A stretch of DNA of 64,000 nt from Candidatus Thorarchaeota archaeon (lineage in GTDB: Archaea > Asgardarchaeota > Thorarchaeia > Thorarchaeales > Thorarchaeaceae), in contig RDOF01000015.1 of the NCBI GenBank assembly GCA_011365025.1, positions 5,795 through 69,794 of the forward strand. The letters are read 5' to 3'. The position numbers were made by a program, and so were the translations under genes. The number at the start of each line of letters is the position of its first letter. Position 1 is the stretch's first letter. The notes below the pieces were generated by a model. It saw only the letters and a program-made list of their open reading frames with translations, was not told the origin of the DNA and did no database searches. Below, piece after piece: positions 24,010-33,387 of the stretch.

Positions 24010-24774
24010 CTATTGCCAATTGAAGAGATAGATATCAGAGTGAAACTCGCGTTCTGCAAACTTATCATATCTTCCCAATGCGTATCGGTTTCCGAGTTTC
24101 TTGTGCTTTCTATCAAGAATGCCGGAGTATGGCGCACATTTTTCAGGGTCGCCAATCCAGATTAGTGGGATTCCTGATTCAGAAATCGTCAATCCAGTCG
24201 AAGACAGCAAAGGTTCCCAAGACAACAACACGGCATTAGGCCTGAACCTATCAATGGCATCAAGGGCCTCACATTCGGCAATCCATTTTGGATACGGTAT
24301 ATCATGGGAGTCTCTCCTAGAATCCGTCGCAATCATTTCCGCCTTGATCTGCGGCTTTAGGAATCGAGTGAGGCTACCATCTCCTGCCATCACTTCGAGA
24401 AGAACATGCTCCTTATGGAGCTTAGAATTAACAATTCGGGCCAGGTCCATGATGAATTCGCGGCTGAGTATTTGGAATACAAATCTCCCTGCTACGTTTC
24501 TTCCATTGCAGTAACGTAGAACGTCGAACTCTCTTTCTATCTCCTCAAAGAGGCTTAAGACTTCGTCGTAGCCAAGGAGATTGTTGTGCACATCAACATA
24601 TTCGAGATTTTCTTTGCTCACCCATTTGAACGCCATAGAATCAGGCATTTTGGAGCACTTGTTCCTTTTCAGCTCTTTGCTTTCAATCTCCCTAGCAAAG
24701 GAAGTAGCGGTTTTCCATAAGGGGATACGCCAGTTTAGAGGATGCACAAACATTTTGTTTGAAGATGACAGCAA
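24010..24774 (-). CDS. Methyltransferase-like protein
   Basis: This 254-residue protein has a weak SAM-binding motif I (VLLEVMAGDGSLTRFLKP) after an N-terminal helical region, then MIATDSRRDSHDI as the motif II acidic position and PNAVLLSWEPLLSSTG where motif IV would lie. A C-terminal segment (LIWIGDPEKCAPYSG) is well ordered. It is probably a diverged class I methyltransferase. The target is unknown. The start could be ATG 24774 or ATG 24753. Confidence 0.65.
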   Translation of the reverse strand: MLSSSNKMFVHPLNWRIPLWKTATSFAREIESKELKRNKCSKMPDSMAFKWVSKENLEYVDVHNNLLGYDEVLSLFEEIEREFDVLRYCNGRNVAGRFVFQILSREFIMDLARIVNSKLHKEHVLLEVMAGDGSLTRFLKPQIKAEMIATDSRRDSHDIPYPKWIAECEALDAIDRFRPNAVLLSWEPLLSSTGLTISESGIPLIWIGDPEKCAPYSGILDRKHKKLGNRYALGRYDKFAEREFHSDIYLFNWQ

Positions 24775-24834
24775 AATGGGACGCGAGTATGATTCGAAAA
24801 AGAATCAGTTTTGAACCGATTGCCTCGACAATGC

Positions 24835-25281
24835 TCAATAATCTAGAACACCAGTGTGCATTATCAGCTTCCACTCATGGAGTCCAACTTTGGTATAGAC
24901 CTTGCACACTCTTCCTTTCCAATGGTCTTCATTGCCGTCAGAATCATGCCATAACGTGTCAATGTCAACTACCGCAAAGGCTCCATCACCCTCATTTGAG
25001 GTAACTACTTTCTGCAGAGTCCTATGATTATAAACAAGTGTGTGCGTGTCGAAGTATTTCTGGTAGACTTCTCTCCAACGGTCGTAGTCGAATCTGCCAA
25101 GCTCAAGAACCCAGTCCATCGGATCGTGGGCCTGTGCATCCTTAGGCCATGGCCAGACCATGTCGGGGTGAAATATGGAGAGAAGTAAATCCACATTTTG
25201 AGTGTCCCAGGCCATGGTCTCCTTATCTACCATGTCTACAATTGCCATCTGCACTTTGTGAAATTTCATGGGAATCATCAC
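24835..25281 (-). CDS. SnoaL-like/NTF2-fold protein
   Basis: This is a 148-residue cone-shaped alpha+beta protein of the SnoaL/DUF4440 type: a first helix with DMVDKETMAWDTQNVDLLLSIFHPD, then WPWPKDAQAHD, a helix with WREVYQKYFDTH, and curved strands (FAVVDIDTLWHD, WKGRVCKVYTKV, EWKLIMHTGVL). Such proteins are isomerases, hydratases or ligand carriers. There is no operon partner that would suggest the ligand. Start ATG 25281 or 25278. Confidence 0.8.
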   Translation of the reverse strand: MMIPMKFHKVQMAIVDMVDKETMAWDTQNVDLLLSIFHPDMVWPWPKDAQAHDPMDWVLELGRFDYDRWREVYQKYFDTHTLVYNHRTLQKVVTSNEGDGAFAVVDIDTLWHDSDGNEDHWKGRVCKVYTKVGLHEWKLIMHTGVLDY

Positions 25282-25400
25282 ACCGTATTGGTCAACAACT
25301 CTTGTCCAAAGCTCTAATAAGGTGCTTCCATCATCAGCAACAGTAGAGTGAGTCAGGATGGATTGCGTTCTCGTCTATTGACAGATGCTGCTTTTGCGTT

Positions 25401-25410
25401 TCCTTTATAG
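25401..25410 (+). promoter_or_regulatory. TATA-box-like element upstream of leuS
   Basis: TCCTTTATAG predicts a transcript start near 25432 and a leader of about 33 bases before ATG 25465. This argues against the in-frame ATG at 25417. Confidence 0.45.
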
Positions 25411-25464
25411 AGGACAATGATTTTGGCTCCTTTAATACTTCAAATGCAGTCGAGGCTACATGAT

Positions 25465-28368
25465 ATGAACGAGTTTGCAAAGATCGAAAAGAAGTGGCAG
25501 AAGAAATGGAAGAAGGATTGTGTCTTTGAAGCTGACCCAGATCCCAAGAGAAAGAAGTTCTTCCTCACCGTTCCTTATCCTTATGTCAATGGATCTTTGC
25601 ATATCGGTCATGGTCGAACCTATACCGTAGGTGATTTACTAGCCCGATACAAACGGATGCGCGGGTTCAATGTGCTGTTTCCCATGGCATCTCATATGAC
25701 TGGAACTCCTGTTCAGGGGATGGTTGACAGGATAAAAGCGGGAGACGAGGTGGCCATTGAGCAGTACAAGAGAGACCTACGATTGTACTTTGACACCGAG
25801 AAAGAAGTGGATGCTCAACTAGCGAAATTCACAGATGCTTGGAAGACTGCTGCTTTCTTTGCAAAGGTGATTCATCAAGACTTTGATGCTCTTGGATACG
25901 GGATCGATTGGAGACGGCATTTCACAACGGGTGATCCAATCTACAACGAATTCATCACATGGCAGTATCACAAATTCATGGATAAGGGGTACCTGAAGCA
26001 GGGCAATTATCCGTTGCTGTATTGTCCAAAGGATCAGAATCCCGTTGGCGAGGATGACTTATTGGAAGGGACCTCTGCCAAAGTGAAGGAATTCACCTCT
26101 ATAAAGTGGCCCTTCGAGGACGGGTTCTTGGTTGCGGCCACGCTACGTCCCGAAACGATTTTTGGTGTCACTAATATGTGGATTCACCCCAACAAGAAGT
26201 ATGTCTGGGCGGAGGTTGATGGCGAGAAGTGGGTTGTTTCAAAAGCAGCAAGTGATAAGCTAAGGCTTCAGGCCAAAGATGTAAAGATACTGGAGACTTT
26301 CCCTGGTTCCAAGATAATAGGTAAGACCTTCCGCGCAATTCATGATTCACACGAGATTCCTATTTTGCCTGCTAACTTCGTCGACGTTAACAATGCGACG
26401 GGTGTGGTCTATTCAGTTCCGGGTCATGCTCCATTCGATTACATCGCTCTTCGTGACATACAGGAGGACCCGTCAGAACTAGGGAAGTATGGTATCTCGC
26501 CAGAGGCTGTTCGTTCTATCGAGATTATTGGTATGATTGACATCAAAGGATATTCTAAGTTTCCGGCAAAGGATGCAGTGGAGAGCAGAAGTATCAAGTC
26601 GCAAAATGAAGCCGAGAAACTTGAAGATGCAACACAGGAGATCTACAAGGCGGAGTTCTATGATGGCGTGATGAAAGATAATTGCGCTCAATTCTCTGGG
26701 CGTGCCATCAAGGACGTCAAAGAAGATGTCATTGAATGGATGCGGTCCATCAACAGAGTGGACGTCTTCTACGAACCCGATCAGCGGCCTGTTGTTTGCA
26801 AGTGTGGTGCCGAGGTACAGGTTGGCGTATTCGCAGGCCAATGGTTTCTGGACTATGAGAGTCCTGGTTGGAAAGACGATGCATGGGAAGCACTGAATGA
26901 GATGAGCATAATTCCTGACCTGTTCAGGAATCTGTTTGAATCGACATTCAACTGGCTGACCCAGCGGCCGTGTGCCCGGAAACGTGGCGTGGGAACCAAG
27001 TTGCCATTTGATGAAGAATGGATAATTGAGTCCCTATCGGACTCGACCATCTACATGGCGTTCTATACTATCGCTCATCACTTGACCAAGAACAAGATTC
27101 AACCGAAACAGCTGACGATGAGCTTCTTTGATTATGTCTTTCTGAACAAAGGTGCTGCCAAGAATGTCGCTGGAGAAACCGGCATCCCTGAAGAATTACT
27201 GAAGACAATGCACAATGAATTCAGATACTGGTATCCCAACGACCAGCGGCACACCGCACCTTCGCATATCTCAAACCATCTAAGTTTTGCAATCTTCCAT
27301 CACGTTGCAATCTTCCCAAAGAAGGACTGGATTCAGTGTATCAGTCTAAATGAACACATGAACATGGAAGGCGGGAAGATGTCAAAGAGCAAGGGAAATA
27401 CTATACCACTTGTTGAGATACCTGAAAAATACGGGGCTGACGTCTTCAGAACTTATGTTGTGTCTGCTGCTGAGCCTGCCAGTCTTATGGACTGGCGTGA
27501 ACGAGATGTACCCGCCGTCAGGAATCGCTTGCGACAATTCAGCGATGTAATGAAGAAATACTCGAAGTTCACACCAAAAGCCTATCGCAAGAAGGACAAA
27601 CCTTCCGAAATCACAAAGTGGGTTCTCTCACGAGTCAATTCTATTGTTCAGGAGTGTACCGAATACATGGAAAGCTTCCGAATACGTGATTATGCCATCA
27701 CTGCAATGCACGAGATGATTCGTGTAATAAATCACTACCAGAACAGATCTGAAGTTGTGAAAGAAGAACGCGCGTCTACGATGGCATACATCTGCGATCT
27801 ATGGGTTCGAATTCTGGCCCCAATGACGCCTCATATTTGCGAAGAATACTGGTCAAAGATGGGGCATGAGGACTATGTATCTCTGGCCGACTGGCCAAGG
27901 GCTGATAAAACCCTGATCAATCCCGGAGCCGAGATGGCACATTTGGTTGTTGAATCAACAATCAGTGATATACGAGAGATTCTCAAGCTTAAGAAGGATA
28001 AGAAGCACAAGGAAGTGCATATCTACGTGGCTCCCGGCTGGATGTTTGAAGCTATGAATAGCATTCGTGACGCCAACTTGCCCATGATTGTGGGTGACAT
28101 CATGAAACACCTAATGTCGAGGGAGGAGTTCCGCAGATATGGCAAGGAAGTGAAGAGCATAGTTGACCGAATTGCCAAGGAGAATGGTTTATGGGATTAC
28201 TCCGCAAGTGCAGGCGATGAGTTGGCAGTGTTGAAGGACTCTTCTGACTACATCAGCAAAGAGCTTGGCTTGAAGGTTACAGTACACAAGGTCGAAACTG
28301 CAGACTATGACCCTCAGAACAAGGCTCGATTCTCGCTTCCTGGTCGAGTTTCTCTGTTCTTGGAATAA
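25465..28368 (+). CDS. leuS: Leucyl-tRNA synthetase, archaeal/eukaryotic type
   Basis: This is a class Ia aminoacyl-tRNA synthetase of 967 residues. The HIGH motif is HIGHGRTY (46-53) and the KMSKS motif GGKMSKSKGN starts near residue 636. The editing domain is inserted between them (ATLRPETIFGVTNMW is the threonine-rich editing site). The long C-terminal anticodon-binding and tRNA-contact extension (after GLWDYSAS) is of archaeal type. I start at ATG 25465 because the 16 residues before it (from 25417) have no counterpart in the family. The gene appears to be intact. Confidence 0.95.
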   Translation: MNEFAKIEKKWQKKWKKDCVFEADPDPKRKKFFLTVPYPYVNGSLHIGHGRTYTVGDLLARYKRMRGFNVLFPMASHMTGTPVQGMVDRIKAGDEVAIEQYKRDLRLYFDTEKEVDAQLAKFTDAWKTAAFFAKVIHQDFDALGYGIDWRRHFTTGDPIYNEFITWQYHKFMDKGYLKQGNYPLLYCPKDQNPVGEDDLLEGTSAKVKEFTSIKWPFEDGFLVAATLRPETIFGVTNMWIHPNKKYVWAEVDGEKWVVSKAASDKLRLQAKDVKILETFPGSKIIGKTFRAIHDSHEIPILPANFVDVNNATGVVYSVPGHAPFDYIALRDIQEDPSELGKYGISPEAVRSIEIIGMIDIKGYSKFPAKDAVESRSIKSQNEAEKLEDATQEIYKAEFYDGVMKDNCAQFSGRAIKDVKEDVIEWMRSINRVDVFYEPDQRPVVCKCGAEVQVGVFAGQWFLDYESPGWKDDAWEALNEMSIIPDLFRNLFESTFNWLTQRPCARKRGVGTKLPFDEEWIIESLSDSTIYMAFYTIAHHLTKNKIQPKQLTMSFFDYVFLNKGAAKNVAGETGIPEELLKTMHNEFRYWYPNDQRHTAPSHISNHLSFAIFHHVAIFPKKDWIQCISLNEHMNMEGGKMSKSKGNTIPLVEIPEKYGADVFRTYVVSAAEPASLMDWRERDVPAVRNRLRQFSDVMKKYSKFTPKAYRKKDKPSEITKWVLSRVNSIVQECTEYMESFRIRDYAITAMHEMIRVINHYQNRSEVVKEERASTMAYICDLWVRILAPMTPHICEEYWSKMGHEDYVSLADWPRADKTLINPGAEMAHLVVESTISDIREILKLKKDKKHKEVHIYVAPGWMFEAMNSIRDANLPMIVGDIMKHLMSREEFRRYGKEVKSIVDRIAKENGLWDYSASAGDELAVLKDSSDYISKELGLKVTVHKVETADYDPQNKARFSLPGRVSLFLE

Positions 28369-28513
28369 CTGATGTCATTGGAGGTTTAGCTGGCAGGTTC
28401 AACTAAGGTCTAGATATCGTAGATTAGAAGAGCCAAAGGCAATTCCAAAGGGGCAGATTTATGTTCCACTTGGATAAGAGTAGGCCTGTCGATATATCTT
28501 CTGGGTGATGGCG

Positions 28514-28750
28514 ATGATTGTAGCGTATATCATGGCTAAGATTGAGTCTGCAAAGGCTCGTGAGATACTCGATAAAGTAAGGGCGTTTGATGAAGTCGAA
28601 GAGGCACACCTTATCTATGGTGCTTATGACTTGTTGATAAAAGGGAATTTCAAAACACCTGAAGCCCTTAGTGAATTTGTCGTGGATACTCTGCGGAAGG
28701 TGGATGGAGTAAGAGACACTGTGACAAATGTCTGTGCTGCTTGTGATTAG
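28514..28750 (+). CDS. Stand-alone Lrp/AsnC ligand-binding (RAM) domain protein
   Basis: This product of about 78 residues is only the C-terminal regulation-of-amino-acid-metabolism domain of Lrp/AsnC regulators: IVAYIMAKIESAKAREILDK, then VEEAHLIYGAYDLLIKGNF and FVVDTLRKVDGVRDTVTNV. The DNA-binding half is absent, so it may be an amino-acid-binding partner of full-length Lrp proteins. GGTGAT lies four bases before ATG 28514. It overlaps no other gene; the next gene starts 14 bases after its stop. Confidence 0.85.
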   Translation: MIVAYIMAKIESAKAREILDKVRAFDEVEEAHLIYGAYDLLIKGNFKTPEALSEFVVDTLRKVDGVRDTVTNVCAACD

Positions 28751-28763
28751 GAGTAGACTACTC

Positions 28764-29081
28764 ATGTCAGAGATTTTCAGTCGCCGTATCTATACGTTCA
28801 AACCGCGTTTTGGTCACCAGCTCTCTATGGGTGCAGCTGAGATAAGAAACGCCGTACTGCATCTTGGCATGGAGGTTCTTGGAAACGAGTTTTCCGCAGA
28901 AATCCTCTCTGAAGAAGAGAATACAATAGAAGTTCAATGCTCTGCGGCTACAGGGCAGCTCGTATATGAGATGGACTACAAGCTCATGATTCGTATCCTA
29001 AACTTCTGCGAGAAGGAGAATATCGATTTTAGTATTGAACCTATGGAAGCAAGACACGGCAGAACTGGTGAATGGGTCTAG
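28764..29081 (+). CDS. Hypothetical protein (105 aa)
   Basis: This soluble protein of about 105 residues has an alpha/beta layout: FSRRIYTFKPRFGHQLSMG at the start, a helix NAVLHLGMEVLGNEF, strands NTIEVQCSAATGQLVYEM and a helix MIRILNFCEKENIDF. I do not recognise it. TAGGAG just upstream supports ATG 28764 over the earlier frame start at 28728. It follows the Lrp-type domain gene by 14 bases, so they are probably co-transcribed and may work together. Confidence 0.65.
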   Translation: MSEIFSRRIYTFKPRFGHQLSMGAAEIRNAVLHLGMEVLGNEFSAEILSEEENTIEVQCSAATGQLVYEMDYKLMIRILNFCEKENIDFSIEPMEARHGRTGEWV

Positions 29082-29088
29082 CTTCTGA

Positions 29089-29595
29089 CTATGCATCGCC
29101 ATCCCAGTAGTACTCAAAGTCACAGCACTCATGACCCTGCATAAGGGTCTTCTTCCGTTTCAATTTCAGTCTGGGATGAATATGAGGTGTGGCCGCGAAA
29201 TCATGCCTACAATGCAAGAGGTATCCAAGATCCGCTGCATCCAAATCATTGAAGACCTTCCCATAGATGCATTCAGTAACGATGCAGGTTGATTTGTCTT
29301 CAGTTTCTTCGGTGATAGCCACAGTCTCCATGCTCTCATTCAGGTCCGCGACCCACCTTCTGAGTAGTACCTTCACATCCTCGAAAGTATTGATGATTGC
29401 ATTCTCGGCTGCCATCACATTCTTGATGTCCTCAACGGCGTTGCTCTCCGCCCATTTTGAAACGAGTTCGTGCGTCTTCTCCTTCCCAATAGCATTCTCT
29501 AATTCGCGTATTAGCGAAACCAGCTTTGTAGTCACGGCCATGTAGTGGTCATATACTGTGATGTCCATCCTTTTCCGAAACTTATCCAGTCCCAT
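29089..29595 (-). CDS. L-2-amino-thiazoline-4-carboxylic acid hydrolase-like protein
   Basis: This 168-residue protein fits the ATC hydrolase-like family (a small cysteine-dependent family named after the enzyme that converts 2-aminothiazoline-4-carboxylate to a cysteine precursor). The C-terminal signature is DLGYLLHCRHDFAATPHIHP followed by KKTLMQGHECCDFEYYW, with the conserved Cys and His. Many relatives act on unknown substrates, so I name only the family. It converges with the short ORF on the plus strand and precedes the tungsten-oxidoreductase island on the minus strand. Confidence 0.7.
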   Translation of the reverse strand: MGLDKFRKRMDITVYDHYMAVTTKLVSLIRELENAIGKEKTHELVSKWAESNAVEDIKNVMAAENAIINTFEDVKVLLRRWVADLNESMETVAITEETEDKSTCIVTECIYGKVFNDLDAADLGYLLHCRHDFAATPHIHPRLKLKRKKTLMQGHECCDFEYYWDGDA

Positions 29596-29620
29596 GTACT
29601 CTCACCTTACCCCATAGCAT

Positions 29621-31501
29621 TCAAATCAGGCCTTTCCCATCTTTCTCCAGTCCAAGACGTGCGAGGGTCTCAGGAAGCGGAAGGCCAGTTTCCACATCCC
29701 AGCCCCGATGCTCGTAGTACTCGTTTAACATCTCATCCAATTCCACTACTTGCCCTTTGGGTGGTCCAGCTGGAGCTGGTTCCTTGGTGAGTCTATCAGG
29801 AAGCGAGTCGTCCTTTCTCGTCACTCCCCGTGCCACATTGAAGAGTCGATTCAAATTGACTATACGTTCGCCAATTACTCTCAAATCCTCCTCGGAAAGG
29901 TCCAAACCATTATGCACTTTGATGGCGGCTGCAACGTCTTCATAGTAGAATTCGGGTGGGATTTGTGTGCCGTACTTGCATAGACCCAAGCTTTCTACAA
30001 CCACCATGTAATCCTCACACTCCTTTACCATCACTCCCTTGTATTTCGGATTGAGGCGGTCTGCTATCTCGGGCAGGTATTTGTCACCGAAGCGTTTCCT
30101 GATCTCTTCATCGAATCCAGCCTCATCAAGCACAGGGAATGCATAAAGATGATCCGCGCCTCTGGCCGCAGTCACAGCAGCAAGCCCCATTGATTTCTGT
30201 GCTCGCGGTTCTTGTCCAGCAATCTCTTGTTTCTTGACGGTCATTACGAATCTCTCGGTTCCTCGTCCTATTCTTTCAGCAGCTCGTGCACTGCCCTCGG
30301 CTAAGAGATTCCCAAGTCCTTCTCGGAACGCAATCATCTTTGTTAATTCTACAATGGTTTCATGGTTTCCCCAAGAGAGATCAATCCCTCCTGTATCTTC
30401 ACTTGTAAGAAGCCCCTCGTCCCATGCTTCCATTGCCCATGAGATTGTTGCTCCTAGAGATATCGTGTCCATACCATACATGTTTGAGAGATGGTGGGAG
30501 TATAAGACCGACTCTATGTTATCATTCCCGCATCGTGATCCCAAAGATGATTGGGACTCGAATTCTGGTGATCCTCCAATGTATTTGTAGGGGCCTGTCT
30601 TCACTCGGGTATACCTGCCACATCTCTGCAAGCAGTTCCAGTCAGCACGGGGTTTGACCAAGTAGTGCTGTGTGATTGTTTCCCCGCTGATTTTTTCGTA
30701 TTCCTCGAAGACCCCTTGCTTCATATTATAACTCGGCAAGCGTCCAATGTGGTCCATCAATTCCACAAGATTCGTTGTTCCGTATTTGACTCTCCCTTCG
30801 GTGAATGGATTTGCAAGCATCCGCTTGAAGAACACGTCCATCTGTTTCAAGTAGTTGCTAGGGTCCGCAACCTCGATCTTCCCCGTGCCACGAACGGAAA
30901 CCGCCTTGATTTTCTTTGACCCCATAACTGCACCTAGACCGGCGCGAGCAGATGCTCTATCTCGATCGTTCATGATGGCGGCAAATCTTACGAGGTTTTC
31001 CCCGGCCTGCCCGATTGCGAGTGTACGCGCCCTTTTTCCGTGCTTCTTTCTAAGCCAGTCGTCCGTTTCGAAGACATCGGTCCCCCAGATCTGCGAGGCA
31101 TCAAGAAGGTCTACCTGTTCATTTTCGATATTCAAGTATAGAGGATCTTTTGATGCTCCTGTAAACACCATGGCATCGTATCCTGCTAGCTTCAGCTCTG
31201 GGCCCCAGAACCCAGCCGCATGGCTCTCTCCCCAAATATCAGTAAGTGGGGATAGACCTGCAACAACATGCCTCGATGATTGTGGGAACATTGATGCTGT
31301 CAGCAGCCCGGTGGCAATGCCGAGTACATTCTTTGGAGAGAGTGGGTCAATACCCAAGGGTATCATGTCAAAGAGGACTCTTGAAAGAAATCCTGCTCCG
31401 AGCAAGTAGTTCTCGACCAAGTCCTCCTCAACTGGTTTCTTGTCTATCCTCCCTTTTGTGAGGTCAATCCAGAGGACCTGCCCACCAATGCCCTTTATCA
31501 T
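29621..31501 (-). CDS. Aldehyde:ferredoxin oxidoreductase, tungsten-type, first paralog
   Basis: This 626-residue AOR-family enzyme oxidises aldehydes with ferredoxin, using a tungstopterin cofactor. The N-terminal cofactor domain shows ATGLLTASMFPQSS and HAAGFWGPELK; the RGADHLYAF segment is a pterin contact. The cluster motif, normally CxxCxxxC, here reads DWNCLQRC: Asp287 replaces the first Cys, with Cys290 and Cys294 kept, and the fourth Cys is in GLCKYGTQ. The gene is preceded by a ferredoxin gene whose stop overlaps its start, so the two form a coupled pair. Confidence 0.9.
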   Translation of the reverse strand: MIKGIGGQVLWIDLTKGRIDKKPVEEDLVENYLLGAGFLSRVLFDMIPLGIDPLSPKNVLGIATGLLTASMFPQSSRHVVAGLSPLTDIWGESHAAGFWGPELKLAGYDAMVFTGASKDPLYLNIENEQVDLLDASQIWGTDVFETDDWLRKKHGKRARTLAIGQAGENLVRFAAIMNDRDRASARAGLGAVMGSKKIKAVSVRGTGKIEVADPSNYLKQMDVFFKRMLANPFTEGRVKYGTTNLVELMDHIGRLPSYNMKQGVFEEYEKISGETITQHYLVKPRADWNCLQRCGRYTRVKTGPYKYIGGSPEFESQSSLGSRCGNDNIESVLYSHHLSNMYGMDTISLGATISWAMEAWDEGLLTSEDTGGIDLSWGNHETIVELTKMIAFREGLGNLLAEGSARAAERIGRGTERFVMTVKKQEIAGQEPRAQKSMGLAAVTAARGADHLYAFPVLDEAGFDEEIRKRFGDKYLPEIADRLNPKYKGVMVKECEDYMVVVESLGLCKYGTQIPPEFYYEDVAAAIKVHNGLDLSEEDLRVIGERIVNLNRLFNVARGVTRKDDSLPDRLTKEPAPAGPPKGQVVELDEMLNEYYEHRGWDVETGLPLPETLARLGLEKDGKGLI

Positions 31502-31989
31502 TCAACTCCCTCCTTCACATAGAGCTCTTCTTTGTGCTCATCGTACAACTTGGCCATCCTGCCATCTGCATCTTTCTTAGAGAGCTCATCCTCTGTAGTA
31601 ATCCAGATTGCATCAGCGGGACATCTATCCACACACTGACCACACTGAATGCACTTGATTGCCTTCCCGGTATCCGGATTTATTCTAATAGCATTGTATG
31701 GGCATGCCCTTACACAGTCACCGTGACCTGTACACTTCCTATTGTTTACAATCACCACTCCTTTTGGTGTTCGGCTAAGCGCTTCCTCTGGGCATGCAGA
31801 GATGCACGGAGCATCGTCACAATTTCTGCAAAACAGGGGGAAGTCAAGTCCAGGCTCAATTCTGACTACTCGAACTCTTGACCAACTGGGCCCAATGACC
31901 TTCGAGTAGTACATGCTACATACATTGGCACAAATCATACACCCCGAGCATATCTCGGGGTCGCCATATACAAACTTGAGCTCTGTCAC
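31498..31989 (-). CDS. 4Fe-4S polyferredoxin, partner of the first AOR
   Basis: This 163-residue electron carrier of the HycB/DMSO-reductase-B type has four [4Fe-4S] motifs: CSGCMICANVC near residue 14, CRNCDDAPCISACP, CTGHGDCVRACP and CIQCGQCVDRCP. It overlaps the AOR start by four bases (ATGA), implying coupled translation and a stable pair. The ferredoxin probably passes electrons from the AOR to a soluble ferredoxin or a membrane acceptor. The MoaD gene and hydantoinase-type gene lie upstream in the same direction. Confidence 0.88.
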   Translation of the reverse strand: MTELKFVYGDPEICSGCMICANVCSMYYSKVIGPSWSRVRVVRIEPGLDFPLFCRNCDDAPCISACPEEALSRTPKGVVIVNNRKCTGHGDCVRACPYNAIRINPDTGKAIKCIQCGQCVDRCPADAIWITTEDELSKKDADGRMAKLYDEHKEELYVKEGVE

Positions 31990-31992
31990 AGA

Positions 31993-33351
31993 TTACACTC
32001 CTACTGCAGAATACCCTCGCATCGGCTGAAACTGCCCGTGCCCTGGCTTAACAAGCATTCTATTGTCACCAAAGACCTGCACGCCTCTCACAAAGGTCAT
32101 GAGTGGCGTTCCAGCGGTTCTAAGGCCCTCATACAATGTCCAACCGCATTTGGAAAACATCATCTCTTCATTGATAGTTTCTTCCAGAGTGGGGTCAAAA
32201 ATGACAAAATCAGCATCTGAACCAATTTGAAGTGTTCCCTTTTTCGGGTATAGACCGAATATCTTTGCCGGATTGAGCGATGCTACACGAAGAAGCTTCT
32301 GAAACGTAATTCTGCCCTTGTTTACCCCTTCCGAGAGTAGAATTCTGAGAAGCATCTGCAATCCATCTACTCCAGACCATGCGTTTCTAATATCCTCTCG
32401 TCCGGCCTCTTTCTTCTCTAGAGGGGATGGTGCATGATCAGTGACTGCAAGATCTATCGTGCCTCGAAGGAGGGCAGACCATAGCGCAGCGACATCCCGC
32501 TTGCTCCTAAGTGGCGGATTCATTTTGCTCTTCGGTCCCAATCGATTCATCTCGTCGCTATGGAAAACAAGATGATGTGGACAGACTTCAGTTGTCACCA
32601 TTACTCCCCTGAGCTTTCCCCGCTCAATCTCTTTTATGCCATCCATTGTAGTGATATGTGCAATGTGTAGATGCCCTCCTGTCCTCTCAGCCATATCAAC
32701 CATCTGTCTTACTGCATACTGCTCTGCAACGAATGGTCGAGAAAGCGCGTGACTCACAGGAGCGTCCCAATCATCATGCAAATCCTTTGCAAACTCATCT
32801 ATGATACCTTGATCCTCTGCATGTACGGCAAGATGTCCTCCCCGCTCTGATACTTCACTCATTGCTCGAAGAAGCACGCCATTATTTGCATAAAATGGGT
32901 CACAAGTGAAGGCTTTGAATGCAGCAATACCTTTGTCGATAAGCAGTGGAATTGAAGGTATGTTCTCCGAATTAATCATTCCAGCATAAAACGAAAAGTC
33001 CACAACAGCCATTGACTCCCCCTGGTCTATCTTCTCGTCCACTAGTTTTGGGGTGTCCACCTGACTAGTGAGAGGCATATCCACGACAGTTGTAATGCCT
33101 CCTGCGGCTGCAGCTCGGGTCCCCGTTGTGAAATCCTCATGGTCTAGCATTGAAGGGTCGTGAATATGGGCATGGCCATCAATGAGGCCTGGCATTAGCA
33201 TATTGGTACTTGCATCAATAATCGTATTCGCCTCAGGCAGATGCTCGTCCCGTGCTATCAAGCAAATTTTTCCATCCTTGACGCCTATTCCGCCTCTTGT
33301 CAATCCCGATTCGAGTAGAAGCCGTGCGTTCTTTACGACCAAGTCTAACAT
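31993..33351 (-). CDS. Dihydroorotase/allantoinase-like cyclic amidohydrolase
   Basis: This 452-residue TIM-barrel amidohydrolase has HxH in GLIDGHAHIHDP, a probable carboxylated Lys in GIAAFKAFTCD, His in LAVHAEDQ and LHIAHIT, and Asp in LAVTDHAPSP. The C-terminal SLNPAKIFGLYPKKGTL is typical of the allantoinase/dihydroorotase/hydantoinase group, which hydrolyses cyclic ureides. The large size and lack of pyrimidine synthesis neighbours suggest a catabolic role. It is four bases upstream of the ferredoxin gene and in one operon with it, the AOR and moaD. Confidence 0.85.
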   Translation of the reverse strand: MLDLVVKNARLLLESGLTRGGIGVKDGKICLIARDEHLPEANTIIDASTNMLMPGLIDGHAHIHDPSMLDHEDFTTGTRAAAAGGITTVVDMPLTSQVDTPKLVDEKIDQGESMAVVDFSFYAGMINSENIPSIPLLIDKGIAAFKAFTCDPFYANNGVLLRAMSEVSERGGHLAVHAEDQGIIDEFAKDLHDDWDAPVSHALSRPFVAEQYAVRQMVDMAERTGGHLHIAHITTMDGIKEIERGKLRGVMVTTEVCPHHLVFHSDEMNRLGPKSKMNPPLRSKRDVAALWSALLRGTIDLAVTDHAPSPLEKKEAGREDIRNAWSGVDGLQMLLRILLSEGVNKGRITFQKLLRVASLNPAKIFGLYPKKGTLQIGSDADFVIFDPTLEETINEEMMFSKCGWTLYEGLRTAGTPLMTFVRGVQVFGDNRMLVKPGHGQFQPMRGYSAVGV

Positions 33352-33387
33352 AATTCCATCTTCCTTGATCTTATCACCTAGGATAGA

